Assembly: GCA_964611335.1 (NCBI GenBank) | Contig: CAZSXR010000009.1 | Location: forward strand, 1-36,320 | Direction of reading: 5' to 3' | DNA from: BOG-1112 sp964611335 | GTDB lineage: Bacteria; Bdellovibrionota_B; Oligoflexia; Oligoflexales; Bog-1112 | DNA: 36,320 bases | In this document: positions 24,497 to 32,005 of the stretch, in pieces | Layout of the letters: every line of letters begins with the position of its first letter | How positions within the stretch are numbered: position 1 is the stretch's first letter | The notes under the pieces: model-generated | Seen by the model: only the letters and a program-made list of their open reading frames with translations | Told to the model about the DNA's origin: nothing | Databases searched by the model: none | Made by a program: the position numbers and the translations under genes

Positions 24497-26064
24497 AGGC
24501 CGTATATCTTGGGATAAAAAGGCTTTGGCATCTCCCGTGCTGCTGGCTGCATAGGCCTCTGGTTTTGCTGTATCTTCGGATAATATGGCGCTATGCCTCC
24601 CGTTGGCTGGGCATTTATCGGCATTACCTTCTTTCGTATCCCGAAGGTCATGCTGAATGCATCGGCTACGCCTAGGTCGGGTATTTTGCGCTTGCGCAGC
24701 TCGTCTTTGCTTATTATCTGTATCTTTCCTTTCTTGTTATTCTTCCATTTCACTGATAGTAGCTGCCTCCACTCTACGCCTTCTTTGATGACTAGCTTGC
24801 CTCCTTGGTTTAGCCATTCGCTCGACTTGAAGAACATATAGGCTCGCATATTCTCATAGAGGTCGCATGCTAGCTGGTCTAGCTCCTTTATGTAGTCTGG
24901 TACTTGCTCTCCGCTGTTTATAGGGGTTAGCTTCCTATTGCTTTGGGCGTTCTTCTGCAACATTCTTACAGTCCCAGAGCCTACGCCCTGCTTGTCTACA
25001 TACCACTCTGATACCCTTGAACCGTGTTGCTCTATCTTGCTTGCAAAGTCGAGCACGTCGGTTTCCGTGCTATTAAATGGTATTTTCGCTAGGTTATGGC
25101 TTCGGACGCATATTACGGCCTCATTTTCCCCTGCGTCTGCTGGGTCGCCTCCTAGCCTCTCTAGGCCTACGCTTTCTAGCGTACCTGCCTCTATCATGGC
25201 TTTCTTTAGCATGCGCTGGGTAAATAGCGGATAGTAGCCGTCCTTGTCCTGCTTGTCTACGTCTGGGAATAGGTTATCAAAAAGTATGTCAAAATTGGGC
25301 TTTTTAGCTACTTCCTTTACATAGGCCTCGGTCAAACGCCCTTCTGCTATGCCTCGCTTGTAGTCGATGTTTATAGCGTAGTAGCTGGGGTCTTCGTAAC
25401 TTGCAAAGAAATGATGCGGTGTGCCGTCTACGTCCATACTCTCCCATGGGTTGCCTATCTTTACATAAAAGTTATCCGTATGGTCGCCGAGCATACGAAA
25501 TATACGGCTCTCGGTGTCGTTGTCGATTAGTCCTGCCTCGTCTAGTACCACGTTTGCGCAGCCGAAGCCCATGGTGCTACCTGATGTATAGGTGCGCACT
25601 TCCCCTCCTCCTAAAAATGTTATGTGGTCACGGCTTCTGCGCTGGGTCATTAGCTCTGCCTGTAGCGCCCTTGCCGTCTCGGTCTTTAGCAATTGCTTGA
25701 TTATTGGGTCGTTTACCGCTACCCATATTACGTAGTCCATGATGATTTGCGCCTGTTCCTTGGTTGGCGCTACGATTGCCCATGGCTCTTTTTTCATGCT
25801 TGCCCGTATCGCTACGGCCGTACCTATGGCTAAAGACTTTCCGAAACGTGTATGCGCCATTATGTGTATGCGCTTCCGTCCGCTCCCGTCGGGTGCTTGC
25901 CTAGTCAAGACACACTCCGCTATTTCCTTATGCCCTTGCTTAAAAGCGTCATTTAGCAGTATCCCTTCCTTAGTCTTCAAGCTAAAAACCTGCAAACATT
26001 CGTCTGTGGTCGGCGTTGGCAGTGCTTTATTCTCTTGTATAGTGGCCTCTATGATGGCTTCCAT
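24493..26064 (-). CDS. terL: Terminase large subunit
   Basis: 523 residues. ATPase: Walker A AHTRFGKS (70-77, Lys76), Walker B NVVLDE (171-176). RNase-H-fold nuclease: Asp307 in LGGDPADAG, Asp357 in WYVDKQGVGSG and Asp468 in GVADAFS. This is the motor that packages DNA into the prohead and cuts it. It shares 16 bases with the gene upstream and ATGA with the gene downstream. The order large terminase then portal is the usual head-operon layout. Confidence 0.93.
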   Translation of the reverse strand: MEAIIEATIQENKALPTPTTDECLQVFSLKTKEGILLNDAFKQGHKEIAECVLTRQAPDGSGRKRIHIMAHTRFGKSLAIGTAVAIRASMKKEPWAIVAPTKEQAQIIMDYVIWVAVNDPIIKQLLKTETARALQAELMTQRRSRDHITFLGGGEVRTYTSGSTMGFGCANVVLDEAGLIDNDTESRIFRMLGDHTDNFYVKIGNPWESMDVDGTPHHFFASYEDPSYYAINIDYKRGIAEGRLTEAYVKEVAKKPNFDILFDNLFPDVDKQDKDGYYPLFTQRMLKKAMIEAGTLESVGLERLGGDPADAGENEAVICVRSHNLAKIPFNSTETDVLDFASKIEQHGSRVSEWYVDKQGVGSGTVRMLQKNAQSNRKLTPINSGEQVPDYIKELDQLACDLYENMRAYMFFKSSEWLNQGGKLVIKEGVEWRQLLSVKWKNNKKGKIQIISKDELRKRKIPDLGVADAFSMTFGIRKKVMPINAQPTGGIAPYYPKIQQNQRPMQPAAREMPKPFYPKIYGL

Positions 26065-26270
26065 GTGTTTAGTATGCGTCTTAGTAGAAAAGTGCGCAAA
26101 CCCTGCTTGTCGGTGTATGCTAGCGTCCTGCGTGCGTATCCGTAGCTTATATCCGTATTGGTGGGGCTTTTTTCGGCTGGTATAAACACTTCCTTGCGTT
26201 GTTCATTGGTCATTGCCCCTACGTGTCGGTAGAAGCTCCTTAGTCTTATCAATTTTGATGTGCTAGTCAT
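26049..26270 (-). CDS. Small basic hypothetical protein
   Basis: 73 residues with many Arg, Lys and Thr (SKLIRLRSFYRHVGAMTNEQ, RRTLAYTDKQGLRTFLLRRIL). It overlaps the terminase start by 16 bases, implying coupled translation. Perhaps a nucleic-acid-binding packaging accessory; no family recognised. Confidence 0.55.
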   Translation of the reverse strand: MTSTSKLIRLRSFYRHVGAMTNEQRKEVFIPAEKSPTNTDISYGYARRTLAYTDKQGLRTFLLRRILNTWKPS

Positions 26271-26280
26271 CGTGGTGAAC

Positions 26281-26730
26281 TTATTTTATAAAATGCCTCG
26301 TATTCTGGTCTTTTATACCCTTTAGTATCTTCGTTATCGTACTGTCTACTAGGTAGGTATAGGCTTCTTCGCTTTCTTCGCATAGCTTCATGCCGAAACT
26401 GCCTAGCCTGCAAAAAACGTAATGCATGACTTCATGCACAAGCGTCGCATAATTCTCTGGCGTCCCGTTAAACTCTTTTAGCCATATTAGCGGTATTTCT
26501 GTGCTTTTTCCTACCTTATCCTTGTGATGTAAAAGAGTGTATATGCCTTTTGCGTCTCTATCCTTCTCTAAATTGTGTTCTGAGCATGGGCGGTGCTTCC
26601 TTACAAACTTTATAGTGTCTTCCATGCTGCCTATGCAGACGGTTAGGCTATCATTGTAGACGTTGTCGCTCGTATATATAACCCTAAAGGCCTGCTTTTT
26701 GGTTTTGTGCATCTTTTTGCTCTTTGGCAT
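26281..26730 (-). CDS. HExxH zinc metallopeptidase-like protein
   Basis: 149 residues. The helix TLVHEVMHYVFCRLG carries HExxH, and EESEEAYTYLVD a few turns later supplies a third acidic ligand, the layout of small phage metallopeptidases of the gluzincin/ImmA-like type. Without an N-terminal HTH it is not an ImmA protein of an immunity system. It lies between structural genes, so head maturation or host-protein cleavage are possible. The gene overlaps its upstream neighbour by 47 bases. Confidence 0.65.
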   Translation of the reverse strand: MPKSKKMHKTKKQAFRVIYTSDNVYNDSLTVCIGSMEDTIKFVRKHRPCSEHNLEKDRDAKGIYTLLHHKDKVGKSTEIPLIWLKEFNGTPENYATLVHEVMHYVFCRLGSFGMKLCEESEEAYTYLVDSTITKILKGIKDQNTRHFIK

Positions 26731-27136
26731 GTATTTTTTCTTCTAGGTACTTTAACTGCTCTGGGGTAAATTGCTCTCGCCTCATCTCTAGCGTCAACCT
26801 GTCCCCTGATTTTATGATGCTGCGCATTAACCTGTTTAGGTCGCTATTGGCTCGCTTCTCTGCCTCTGTCATTCGCTCCTTGAAGCTCTGCTCCATATCC
26901 TTCGCCGTTATCATTATCTCTGATACGTAACGCCAGCCCCCATTCTCCTTTACGTTCGTGGCCACTTCCTGCATGCGCTTCTCTATCTGCTCTATTGCGC
27001 TTTCTCGTGCCTCCTCTAGGCTGTAATGAACGCCTGTATAGGTGACTACCTTTGCCGTGTTAGATGCCAGCGTTATCACGTAAAACTTAGGCTCTATGAG
27101 CGCTGACGATTTTTCTGCTTCTATTTTGATATTCAT
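26684..27136 (-). CDS. Coiled-coil protein of unknown function
   Basis: 150 residues. A beta-rich N-terminal part (PKFYVITLASNTAKVVTYTG) then long charged helices (ARESAIEQIEKRMQEVATNV, QSFKERMTEAEKRANSDL). First protein-coding gene after the tRNA cluster. The overlap with the metallopeptidase gene suggests the two act together. Family not recognised. Confidence 0.6.
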   Translation of the reverse strand: MNIKIEAEKSSALIEPKFYVITLASNTAKVVTYTGVHYSLEEARESAIEQIEKRMQEVATNVKENGGWRYVSEIMITAKDMEQSFKERMTEAEKRANSDLNRLMRSIIKSGDRLTLEMRREQFTPEQLKYLEEKIHAKEQKDAQNQKAGL

Positions 27137-27245
27137 TTTTGGTTTTGTAATTTAGCTTATCGCTACCTGTTAAGGCCACGGGGTCAATCAGCCTCCGTGT
27201 GCTTCTTCCGTGTCCCTATTCGCTAGGTGTGTGCGGATTGGCTTG

Positions 27246-27317
27246 TAGAAGCACTAGGACTCGAACCTAGAACCGCCGAGGTATAAGCTCGGTGCGCTAC
27301 CATTGCGCTATGCTTCT
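27246..27317 (-). tRNA. tRNA-Ile (anticodon UAU), reads AUA
   Basis: A 72-base cloverleaf: acceptor AGAAGCA/TGCTTCT, D-arm GCGC..GCGC with GG in the loop, anticodon stem CCGAG/CTCGG with loop CTTATAC, and T-arm CTAGG-TTCGAGT-CCTAG. The 3' CCA is not encoded. The anticodon TAT reads AUA directly. Most bacteria read AUA with a lysidine-modified CAU tRNA, so this type is uncommon. AUA is a preferred Ile codon of this phage. Confidence 0.93.
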
Positions 27318-27403
27318 GTTGCCCTAGTAAGCGACTTTGGGGGTAGCCTTAGACGTCTACTAGGGGACTGCGTACCTTTTTAGGGGTTATCGACCTTCGC
27401 AGG
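27318..27403 (-). other. Structured spacer between the two tRNA genes
   Basis: No gene. On the minus strand CCCTAGTA near the middle pairs with TACTAGGG just before tRNA-Ile, enclosing the palindrome AGACGTCT, and CTGCG pairs with CGCAG next to tRNA-Leu. These stems may guide tRNA processing or protect the transcript. Confidence 0.4.
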
Positions 27404-27485
27404 TGCGCTTGACAGGACTTGAACCTGTACACCTTTCGATATGCGCTTCTAAGGCGCACGTGTATACCATTTTCACCACAAGCGC
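27404..27485 (-). tRNA. tRNA-Leu (anticodon UAG), reads CUA
   Basis: An 82-base class II tRNA: acceptor GCGCTTG/CAAGCGC, D-arm GTG..CAC, anticodon stem TGCGC/GCGCA with loop CTTAGAA, a long variable arm (TATCGAAAGGTGT) and T-arm ACAGG-TTCAAGT-CCTGT. CCA is not encoded. It reads CUA, the dominant Leu codon in most genes here. Confidence 0.93.
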
Positions 27486-27650
27486 ATAGTGAGGGTTTTA
27501 TCGGCTAGAGGATATAATGTCTGGCCTTCGTTTGTCCCTCTTTCAACTCTCCGTGGATATTCGGAGCGTCTATCCAGTGGTAACGAACCCTTAATCGTTA
27601 CTTGGAAACGGTTTTTTGCGTTGGTCGATTACGCTTTGTCCGTCTGTAAA
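27486..27650 (-). ncRNA. Hairpin-rich noncoding stretch upstream of the tRNAs (possible structured RNA)
   Basis: About 165 bases without a credible gene. Minus-strand stems: GCGT..ACGC (loop AATCGACCA), GTAACGA..TCGTTAC (loop TTAAGGGT), CTCCG..CGGAG (loop AATATCCA), and GAGGG..CCCTC enclosing a 35-base segment. Three stems in a row with similar-size loops is unusual. It could be a small RNA, a degenerate tRNA-like element or an attenuator. None is shown. Confidence 0.35.
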
Positions 27651-27674
27651 ACGCTATTTTCTGGCAAATAGCGT
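27651..27674 (-). terminator. Terminator downstream of the 199-residue gene
   Basis: Minus strand ACGCTATTT, loop GCCAGA, AAATAGCGT, then TTTACAG. A 9-pair stem and short T tail just after the stop codon. The tRNA genes follow, so they need read-through or a promoter of their own. Confidence 0.7.
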
Positions 27675-27682
27675 CGAGATTG

Positions 27683-28282
27683 TTAAACTGCTGTCGGTGT
27701 CGGCCTCTCTGCTGCCTTCTGTGCTGCTGCTACCGCTTCTTCGTCATTCTCCTCGTCGCTGATTTCCTCTTCCTCGTCCTTGCTCATCGGCTGCTGTAGC
27801 GCCTCCTTCTCTCGTAGCTCGGCTATCTCTTTCTGCTCCTTGTCTCGGTATTCTATCGTCACGCCTGTGCCTTTTGATATTACCACTGCACGGTCTAGTG
27901 CCTTTTCGTGGTTTCCCTCCTGCCAGTCCTTTATGGCTAGGCCACACTTTGTGCAGTTATTCACCATATAGTCGCTGCCTTCCTCGGTTTCTGCCGTGTG
28001 TTCGCATGCCGTCCTCGTCTCTAGGTTTTCTTGCTTGGACTCCGACCACGCCTTTACGGTCGGCGCTGGATTGTAGGGCTTCATTACGAAGACCACCTGT
28101 GCATAGTTTCCGAAGCTCTTTATCTGTGCGTCTAGCGTTATTCCGTGCTGCTCGCATAGGGCTAGATATGCCTTCTTAAATGCGTTGCTCTTTTCCATTC
28201 GCTCTATCTGGCCTTTGGTAGGCTTCTTCTGGCTTCTAAAGCCAGGCTTTGGTGTTGCGTATGTTGGTTTTGCGTTGCTCAT
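27683..28282 (-). CDS. Zinc-binding protein with acidic tail
   Basis: 199 residues. A basic N terminus (PGFRSQKKPTKGQIERMEK), a central zinc-ribbon-like cluster (CEHTAETEEGSDYMVNNC, then KCG) and a very acidic tail (SKDEEEEISDEENDEE) give an adapter or inhibitor look. Family not recognised. It lies between the small terminase group and the tRNAs, 6 bases after the preceding gene. Confidence 0.6.
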   Translation of the reverse strand: MSNAKPTYATPKPGFRSQKKPTKGQIERMEKSNAFKKAYLALCEQHGITLDAQIKSFGNYAQVVFVMKPYNPAPTVKAWSESKQENLETRTACEHTAETEEGSDYMVNNCTKCGLAIKDWQEGNHEKALDRAVVISKGTGVTIEYRDKEQKEIAELREKEALQQPMSKDEEEEISDEENDEEAVAAAQKAAERPTPTAV

Positions 28283-28288
28283 GTTTAG

Positions 28289-28630
28289 TTATTTATCTAG
28301 TTGTACTGTTATTCTAACACAACTCTTGCATCGGCTGCTACCATTCTGGCGCTCATTCGTGCAGTTTACCTCTATGCACTCCCTGCGCTTGGTCTTGCTT
28401 GTGTATTCGTGGACTTCCTTCTCGTTGCCGTCCTCGTCCGTCTCCTTGCCTATCACATAGGCTTCTGTGCCGTCTTCGAGCTTCTTTATCGGTGCGTCTC
28501 GCTTTATAACCTTCTGGTCTTTCTTGCCTAACGGCACTATGTTGCCTGCCTTGCTTACGTATTCCTTGCTTGGGTCTATCTCTACTCTGTCGGGAGCTAG
28601 GCTATTTGGCTCTGTTTCGTTCATGCTCAT
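28289..28630 (-). CDS. Hypothetical protein with C-terminal zinc knuckle
   Basis: 113 residues. A hydrophilic N-terminal two thirds (DPSKEYVSKAGNIVPLGKKD) and a C-terminal CIEVNCTNERQNGSSRCKSC, a four-cysteine zinc site (C-x4-C-x9-C-x2-C). The minus-strand end contains GTGTTAGAATAACAG, a weak -10-like match that might help express the next gene. Function unknown. Confidence 0.6.
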   Translation of the reverse strand: MSMNETEPNSLAPDRVEIDPSKEYVSKAGNIVPLGKKDQKVIKRDAPIKKLEDGTEAYVIGKETDEDGNEKEVHEYTSKTKRRECIEVNCTNERQNGSSRCKSCVRITVQLDK

Positions 28631-28635
28631 GGTTT

Positions 28636-28878
28636 TTATATATCTAGTTTAATTACTAACGACTTCGCTATCTGGTATTCTGCATTTATCGCTGAGGGCA
28701 GCTTGTCTAGGGTTAGCTTGCCTTCGCTCTTTGCCGTCAAAGTCTCTATACTGCTTTTAATGGCCTTCATCTGGTCTAATAGGTATACTCTCTCGATTTC
28801 GTCTATCTCGACGCTATGGAGGGCATTTAGGCCTCTCGTAGCATGCTTGGTTTGCTTCTTTGTGGTGCTTGTTTTCAT
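28636..28878 (-). CDS. Small helical protein coupled to the small terminase
   Basis: 80 residues, charged and helical (DEIERVYLLDQMKAIKSSIE). Its ATG overlaps the stop of the small terminase gene by one base, so it is likely co-translated. Function unknown. Confidence 0.6.
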   Translation of the reverse strand: MKTSTTKKQTKHATRGLNALHSVEIDEIERVYLLDQMKAIKSSIETLTAKSEGKLTLDKLPSAINAEYQIAKSLVIKLDI

Positions 28879-29354
28879 TAGGGTAGTATTTTATGTACCT
28901 TCTCTAGGGCTTTCGATAGCTCTGGCGATAGCTGTAGCGTTCCGTCCCCGTCCTCTTTAAGCTCATTCACGTATTGCAGGAATAGCTTAGCTTCCGCTGC
29001 GCCTCCTTTTTTTAGAAAATGCACGTATAGGGCATGTATCACGTCTCCTGTCCTGTCTGCGAAATACCTTCGGCGCTCTTTTGACACTTGCTCGTAAAAG
29101 CCGTCTCGCTTCTTCCAGTCGGTTATTGTGTCCTCGTTTACGCTATGCTGCTTTGCAAATTCCTTTTGCGTCGCTGGGTCACGTAGCATTGTCGGCAATG
29201 AAAACCACTCTACGAAGGCTAGATACTCCATCGGGTGTTTTAGCATTGATACTTCCGTGGTTACTACGGTACGGGTGCGTACCGCTTTCGTTACGGTCTT
29301 TATGTCGGACGTTTCGGGCTGGCTGCCCTGTGTTGTATCCTTTTGTTTACTCAT
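28878..29354 (-). CDS. Probable terminase small subunit
   Basis: 158 residues. The core EYLAFVEWFSLPTMLRDPAT, EFAKQHSVNEDTITDWKKRD then RRRYFADRTGDVIHAL has the helix-turn-helix-plus-repeat pattern of phBC6A51-like small terminases, which recognise the packaging site. A helical C-terminal part (AAEAKLFLQYVNELKED) would oligomerise. The large subunit lies 2.8 kb downstream, farther than usual, so the assignment is moderate. Confidence 0.6.
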   Translation of the reverse strand: MSKQKDTTQGSQPETSDIKTVTKAVRTRTVVTTEVSMLKHPMEYLAFVEWFSLPTMLRDPATQKEFAKQHSVNEDTITDWKKRDGFYEQVSKERRRYFADRTGDVIHALYVHFLKKGGAAEAKLFLQYVNELKEDGDGTLQLSPELSKALEKVHKILP

Positions 29355-29373
29355 GCCTTATATTATGTTCCTG

Positions 29374-29817
29374 TTATCTTGTCTTGGCTAGGTTGGTTCT
29401 CCTATAACTAACTTTGTCACCTACTTTTAGCGCTCCGCTGCCTGCCTCTTTCTTAGGCTTATTTGCTGCTATTTTCCTAAACTCCGATTTTGTCGGCTTC
29501 TTGACCTTGATTAGCTCAACTGTAGGCTGTCCGTTTTCGTACATTTTCTGCACCTGCAGGCTGTGCATGTCTAGTATCTCATTTAGTATGGCGTTCGTGT
29601 TCTGTCCTCTCTGGTACGTGTAGTCTGATAGGCCTCGGCGTTTCTCGTTTGCGTGGTCTATCTGCTCTTTGCGTATCTGCTGCTCTTGCGTTAGGCGGTT
29701 ATTTACCTTTATGTAGCTCTTGTGGGACTTACGACGTACATGTAGCGTTAGGATTAGATGCGATACGTACGCTATTCCTATGATGATTGCTAGTGTGTGG
29801 TTCAGTGCTGTCGTCAT
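29374..29817 (-). CDS. Single-pass membrane protein with basic cytoplasmic domain
   Basis: 147 residues. One N-terminal hydrophobic helix (HTLAIIIGIAYVSHLILTL), then a long Lys/Arg-rich soluble part with a coiled segment (RLTQEQQIRKEQIDHANEKR) and a basic C-terminal tail (KPKKEAGSGALKVGDKVSYRR). It is the third of three tandem small membrane genes. Function unknown. Confidence 0.65.
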   Translation of the reverse strand: MTTALNHTLAIIIGIAYVSHLILTLHVRRKSHKSYIKVNNRLTQEQQIRKEQIDHANEKRRGLSDYTYQRGQNTNAILNEILDMHSLQVQKMYENGQPTVELIKVKKPTKSEFRKIAANKPKKEAGSGALKVGDKVSYRRTNLAKTR

Positions 29818-29819
29818 GG

Positions 29820-30128
29820 TTATTTCTTAGATTTTGATAGCTTCTCTACCTTCCATTCCCTCTTTTTTGGGGTGGTTTGAGCTGGTACGTCCCTGTATCT
29901 TATCGCTAATCCTAAATGCTCGGCCAGTGCGTCTATTGCGTCGTAGGTTATATTTATCACCTCTTGATTGTTACTATCTTTTTCCTTTAATTCGTCATAT
30001 CCTCTTTGCATAATTCCTCTTATGGCGCTCACCTCCCGTTTGGTTTCGCTCTCGTTGCGTCGTATGCTCCTTATCCTAAAGTGGTTAATTACCACTACTA
30101 GCGCTATGATGATTATTGCTGTTGTCAT
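29820..30128 (-). CDS. Single-pass membrane protein
   Basis: 102 residues. The first 20 form a hydrophobic helix (TTAIIIIALVVVINHF) followed by RIRSIRR and a soluble helical domain. It starts in the stop of the upstream gene (TAATG) and ends 2 bases before the next. Unknown function; the tandem arrangement hints at a complex. Confidence 0.65.
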   Translation of the reverse strand: MTTAIIIIALVVVINHFRIRSIRRNESETKREVSAIRGIMQRGYDELKEKDSNNQEVINITYDAIDALAEHLGLAIRYRDVPAQTTPKKREWKVEKLSKSKK

Positions 30129-30280
30129 TAGTTTTGCTCGTTATCTTTTAATAATTGCTCCACGTCTAGATTTAAGTCCCTTATGAGTGCATATAGCACT
30201 CTCCAAGCGTAGAGGGTTATGGCTGCGCTGTAGGCTGCCAGTATGATTGCTATGGTTGCTATTGATGTTGCTATTGTCAT
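30128..30280 (-). CDS. 50-residue membrane protein
   Basis: ATG at 30280, TAA at 30128-30130. One long hydrophobic helix (ATIAIILAAYSAAITLYAW) and a charged C terminus (DLNLDVEQLLKDNEQN). The stop overlaps the next start (TAATG) and the start lies 6 bases after the preceding gene, so it fits the operon. It begins MTIA, near the MTTA starts of the next two membrane proteins. Confidence 0.6.
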   Translation of the reverse strand: MTIATSIATIAIILAAYSAAITLYAWRVLYALIRDLNLDVEQLLKDNEQN

Positions 30281-30286
30281 GGTTTT

Positions 30287-30661
30287 TTATTCTTCTTCCT
30301 CCTCTAGGTATTCTTCGTCTGGCGCTTCTGGCTTATTGCTTGTGGGTGGCCGTGTCTGTGTAGTTGGTATGTGGGACTGGCGTGCATAGGAGTTTTTCTG
30401 GCGTATTGCTTCTGCTCTTATGAATTGGTTATCGTTCTCCCAGAAAAACTTTGTCATGCACTCATGCGAGCATAGCTCTAGCAGTCCGTATATCTTTGCT
30501 GTATGCAGCCATTTGCTGCCCATTACTCGGTCTTTTACACCGCTGTAGCCTACTAGGTTTAGGCTTATATGCTTCTTAGTCAGTTCTTGCCTGCATTGTA
30601 CGCATACATGCTCCTGTCGCACGTGGCTATGGTTTTGATTTTTGAATTGCGGTAGCATCAT
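30287..30661 (-). CDS. Zinc-binding protein
   Basis: 124 residues. CVQCRQELTKKHI and LCSHECMTKFF give a C-x2-C...C-x3-C zinc site, near the FCS/treble-clef type. The C terminus is acidic (EEYLEEEEE). It starts 1 base after the methyltransferase stop. Possibly a DNA- or protein-binding accessory of that enzyme. Confidence 0.6.
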   Translation of the reverse strand: MMLPQFKNQNHSHVRQEHVCVQCRQELTKKHISLNLVGYSGVKDRVMGSKWLHTAKIYGLLELCSHECMTKFFWENDNQFIRAEAIRQKNSYARQSHIPTTQTRPPTSNKPEAPDEEYLEEEEE

Positions 30662-30662
30662 G

Positions 30663-31985
30663 TTACTTTTTGAATACGAGTATGTCGTGATGGCCTGTCG
30701 CCGTTATGCCTGCCTCTATATGCCTCTTTAGCGTTCCGTTTATACTCACCTCGCTTCCCTTCTTGAAAAACAGGATATTCTGATGCGTCTTCACGACTTT
30801 TTTGCTTGCGTCAAACATTCGTCTCGCCCTTACGCTTGCCGTTGCTATAGCTGTGGCTAGTATTATCTCGTTGTAGAAATGCAGGCCTGCATTTTCCATG
30901 GCCTTGACGGTATCGCCTACTAGATTGTGGTAGTTACCCTCCTTATCTCGGATATTGCCTACTACGATGACGGCAAAACCACCATCTTTGAGCGTCTTGG
31001 CTGCTTCATCTAGTATCTTTGCATATACCTCCTTGAAAGCATCGTAGGTTGCTGCGTTACTTATGTCGTCTGGATTTTTGGTGTACTGCTCTAGGTCGTA
31101 ATACGGAGGACATGTAAACACTAGGTCTGCCGTGCCTTCCTTGGCGTGTTTCGATATATTCAGTCCATTATCGTGTATCCATCTCGCCCCCTTCTCGTTT
31201 ATGTCACTTGCCCTCACCTTATTGGCGTTCACCTGCTCCTCGTTTAGGTCTATGCCTATGTATCTGTAGCCTAGTATGCTCGCTACCAGTCCCCGTGTAT
31301 TGCCTCCTGCGAAAGGGTCTACTATGAGGCCTCCTGCGTCGCAAAACCATGTGTATACTACCTCGGTTAGCACTGGGTCGAATATGCTCGTGCCTGTTAG
31401 GTTTCCGCTGGCACTTAGATTTGCTAGGTTTTTTAGGCCTTCGCCTATTAGCGCCTCGCCCCTTCCCTCTCCGCTATCGCCTATCTGCTTTACCCATTCT
31501 CGCTTGCGGTCTTGCCAGTAACCTTGCTTCGTATCCCATATGCTAAAGGGCGGTATTATGTAGTCCTCGATTAGCTTGCGGTTTATTACATTCCCTTGCT
31601 TGAACTGCAGGCGCTCCAGCTCCTTTGCGTCAAAGCCTGTTACTGCCATCTGTCCGCTTTGCTGCAGCTCCTCCAACAAGTCCTTTAGAGCTACTTCGTC
31701 CCATGAGCCACTGATTTTATTCAGTGCTATATTCAGTTGCTTTTCTTTTTCTTGCTCTAGTTCCACGTAGATGCATGGCACTGTGGTCATTCCTATCTCT
31801 CGGGCTACTTTCACTCGCTGATGTCCTCCTACGATTACGTTGTTGATTTTATTTACTATGACGGGCTGTACGAAGCCGAACTCTTGGAGTGAGTGCTTTA
31901 GTTTGGTCATTTCCTTCGGCGATATTTTCCTTGGGTTATAGTCTGCAAACTTCAAATCATCAATTTTTATATCAACACTTTTCAT
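30663..31985 (-). CDS. ParB-like domain fused to a DNA methyltransferase
   Basis: 440 residues. Residues 1-90 are ParB/Srx-like (DYNPRKISPKEM, GGHQRVKVAREIG 53-65). The methyltransferase has motif I VDPFAGGNTRG (222-232) and motif IV TCPPYYD (291-297), the order of alpha/gamma-type N6/N4 enzymes. GGNTRG replaces the usual GSGT. The central YWQDRKREW segment is shared with many phage ParB-methylase fusions. It should methylate phage DNA, probably to resist restriction; the site is unknown. It has its own promoter (32006-32050). Confidence 0.85.
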   Translation of the reverse strand: MKSVDIKIDDLKFADYNPRKISPKEMTKLKHSLQEFGFVQPVIVNKINNVIVGGHQRVKVAREIGMTTVPCIYVELEQEKEKQLNIALNKISGSWDEVALKDLLEELQQSGQMAVTGFDAKELERLQFKQGNVINRKLIEDYIIPPFSIWDTKQGYWQDRKREWVKQIGDSGEGRGEALIGEGLKNLANLSASGNLTGTSIFDPVLTEVVYTWFCDAGGLIVDPFAGGNTRGLVASILGYRYIGIDLNEEQVNANKVRASDINEKGARWIHDNGLNISKHAKEGTADLVFTCPPYYDLEQYTKNPDDISNAATYDAFKEVYAKILDEAAKTLKDGGFAVIVVGNIRDKEGNYHNLVGDTVKAMENAGLHFYNEIILATAIATASVRARRMFDASKKVVKTHQNILFFKKGSEVSINGTLKRHIEAGITATGHHDILVFKK

Positions 31986-32005
31986 TAGTTTCTATTGTTG
32001 GACTT

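Noticed and set aside
27137..27240. A third tRNA gene next to tRNA-Ile
   Set aside because: A CACGG/CCGTG pairing is present but there is no T-arm consensus or anticodon loop.
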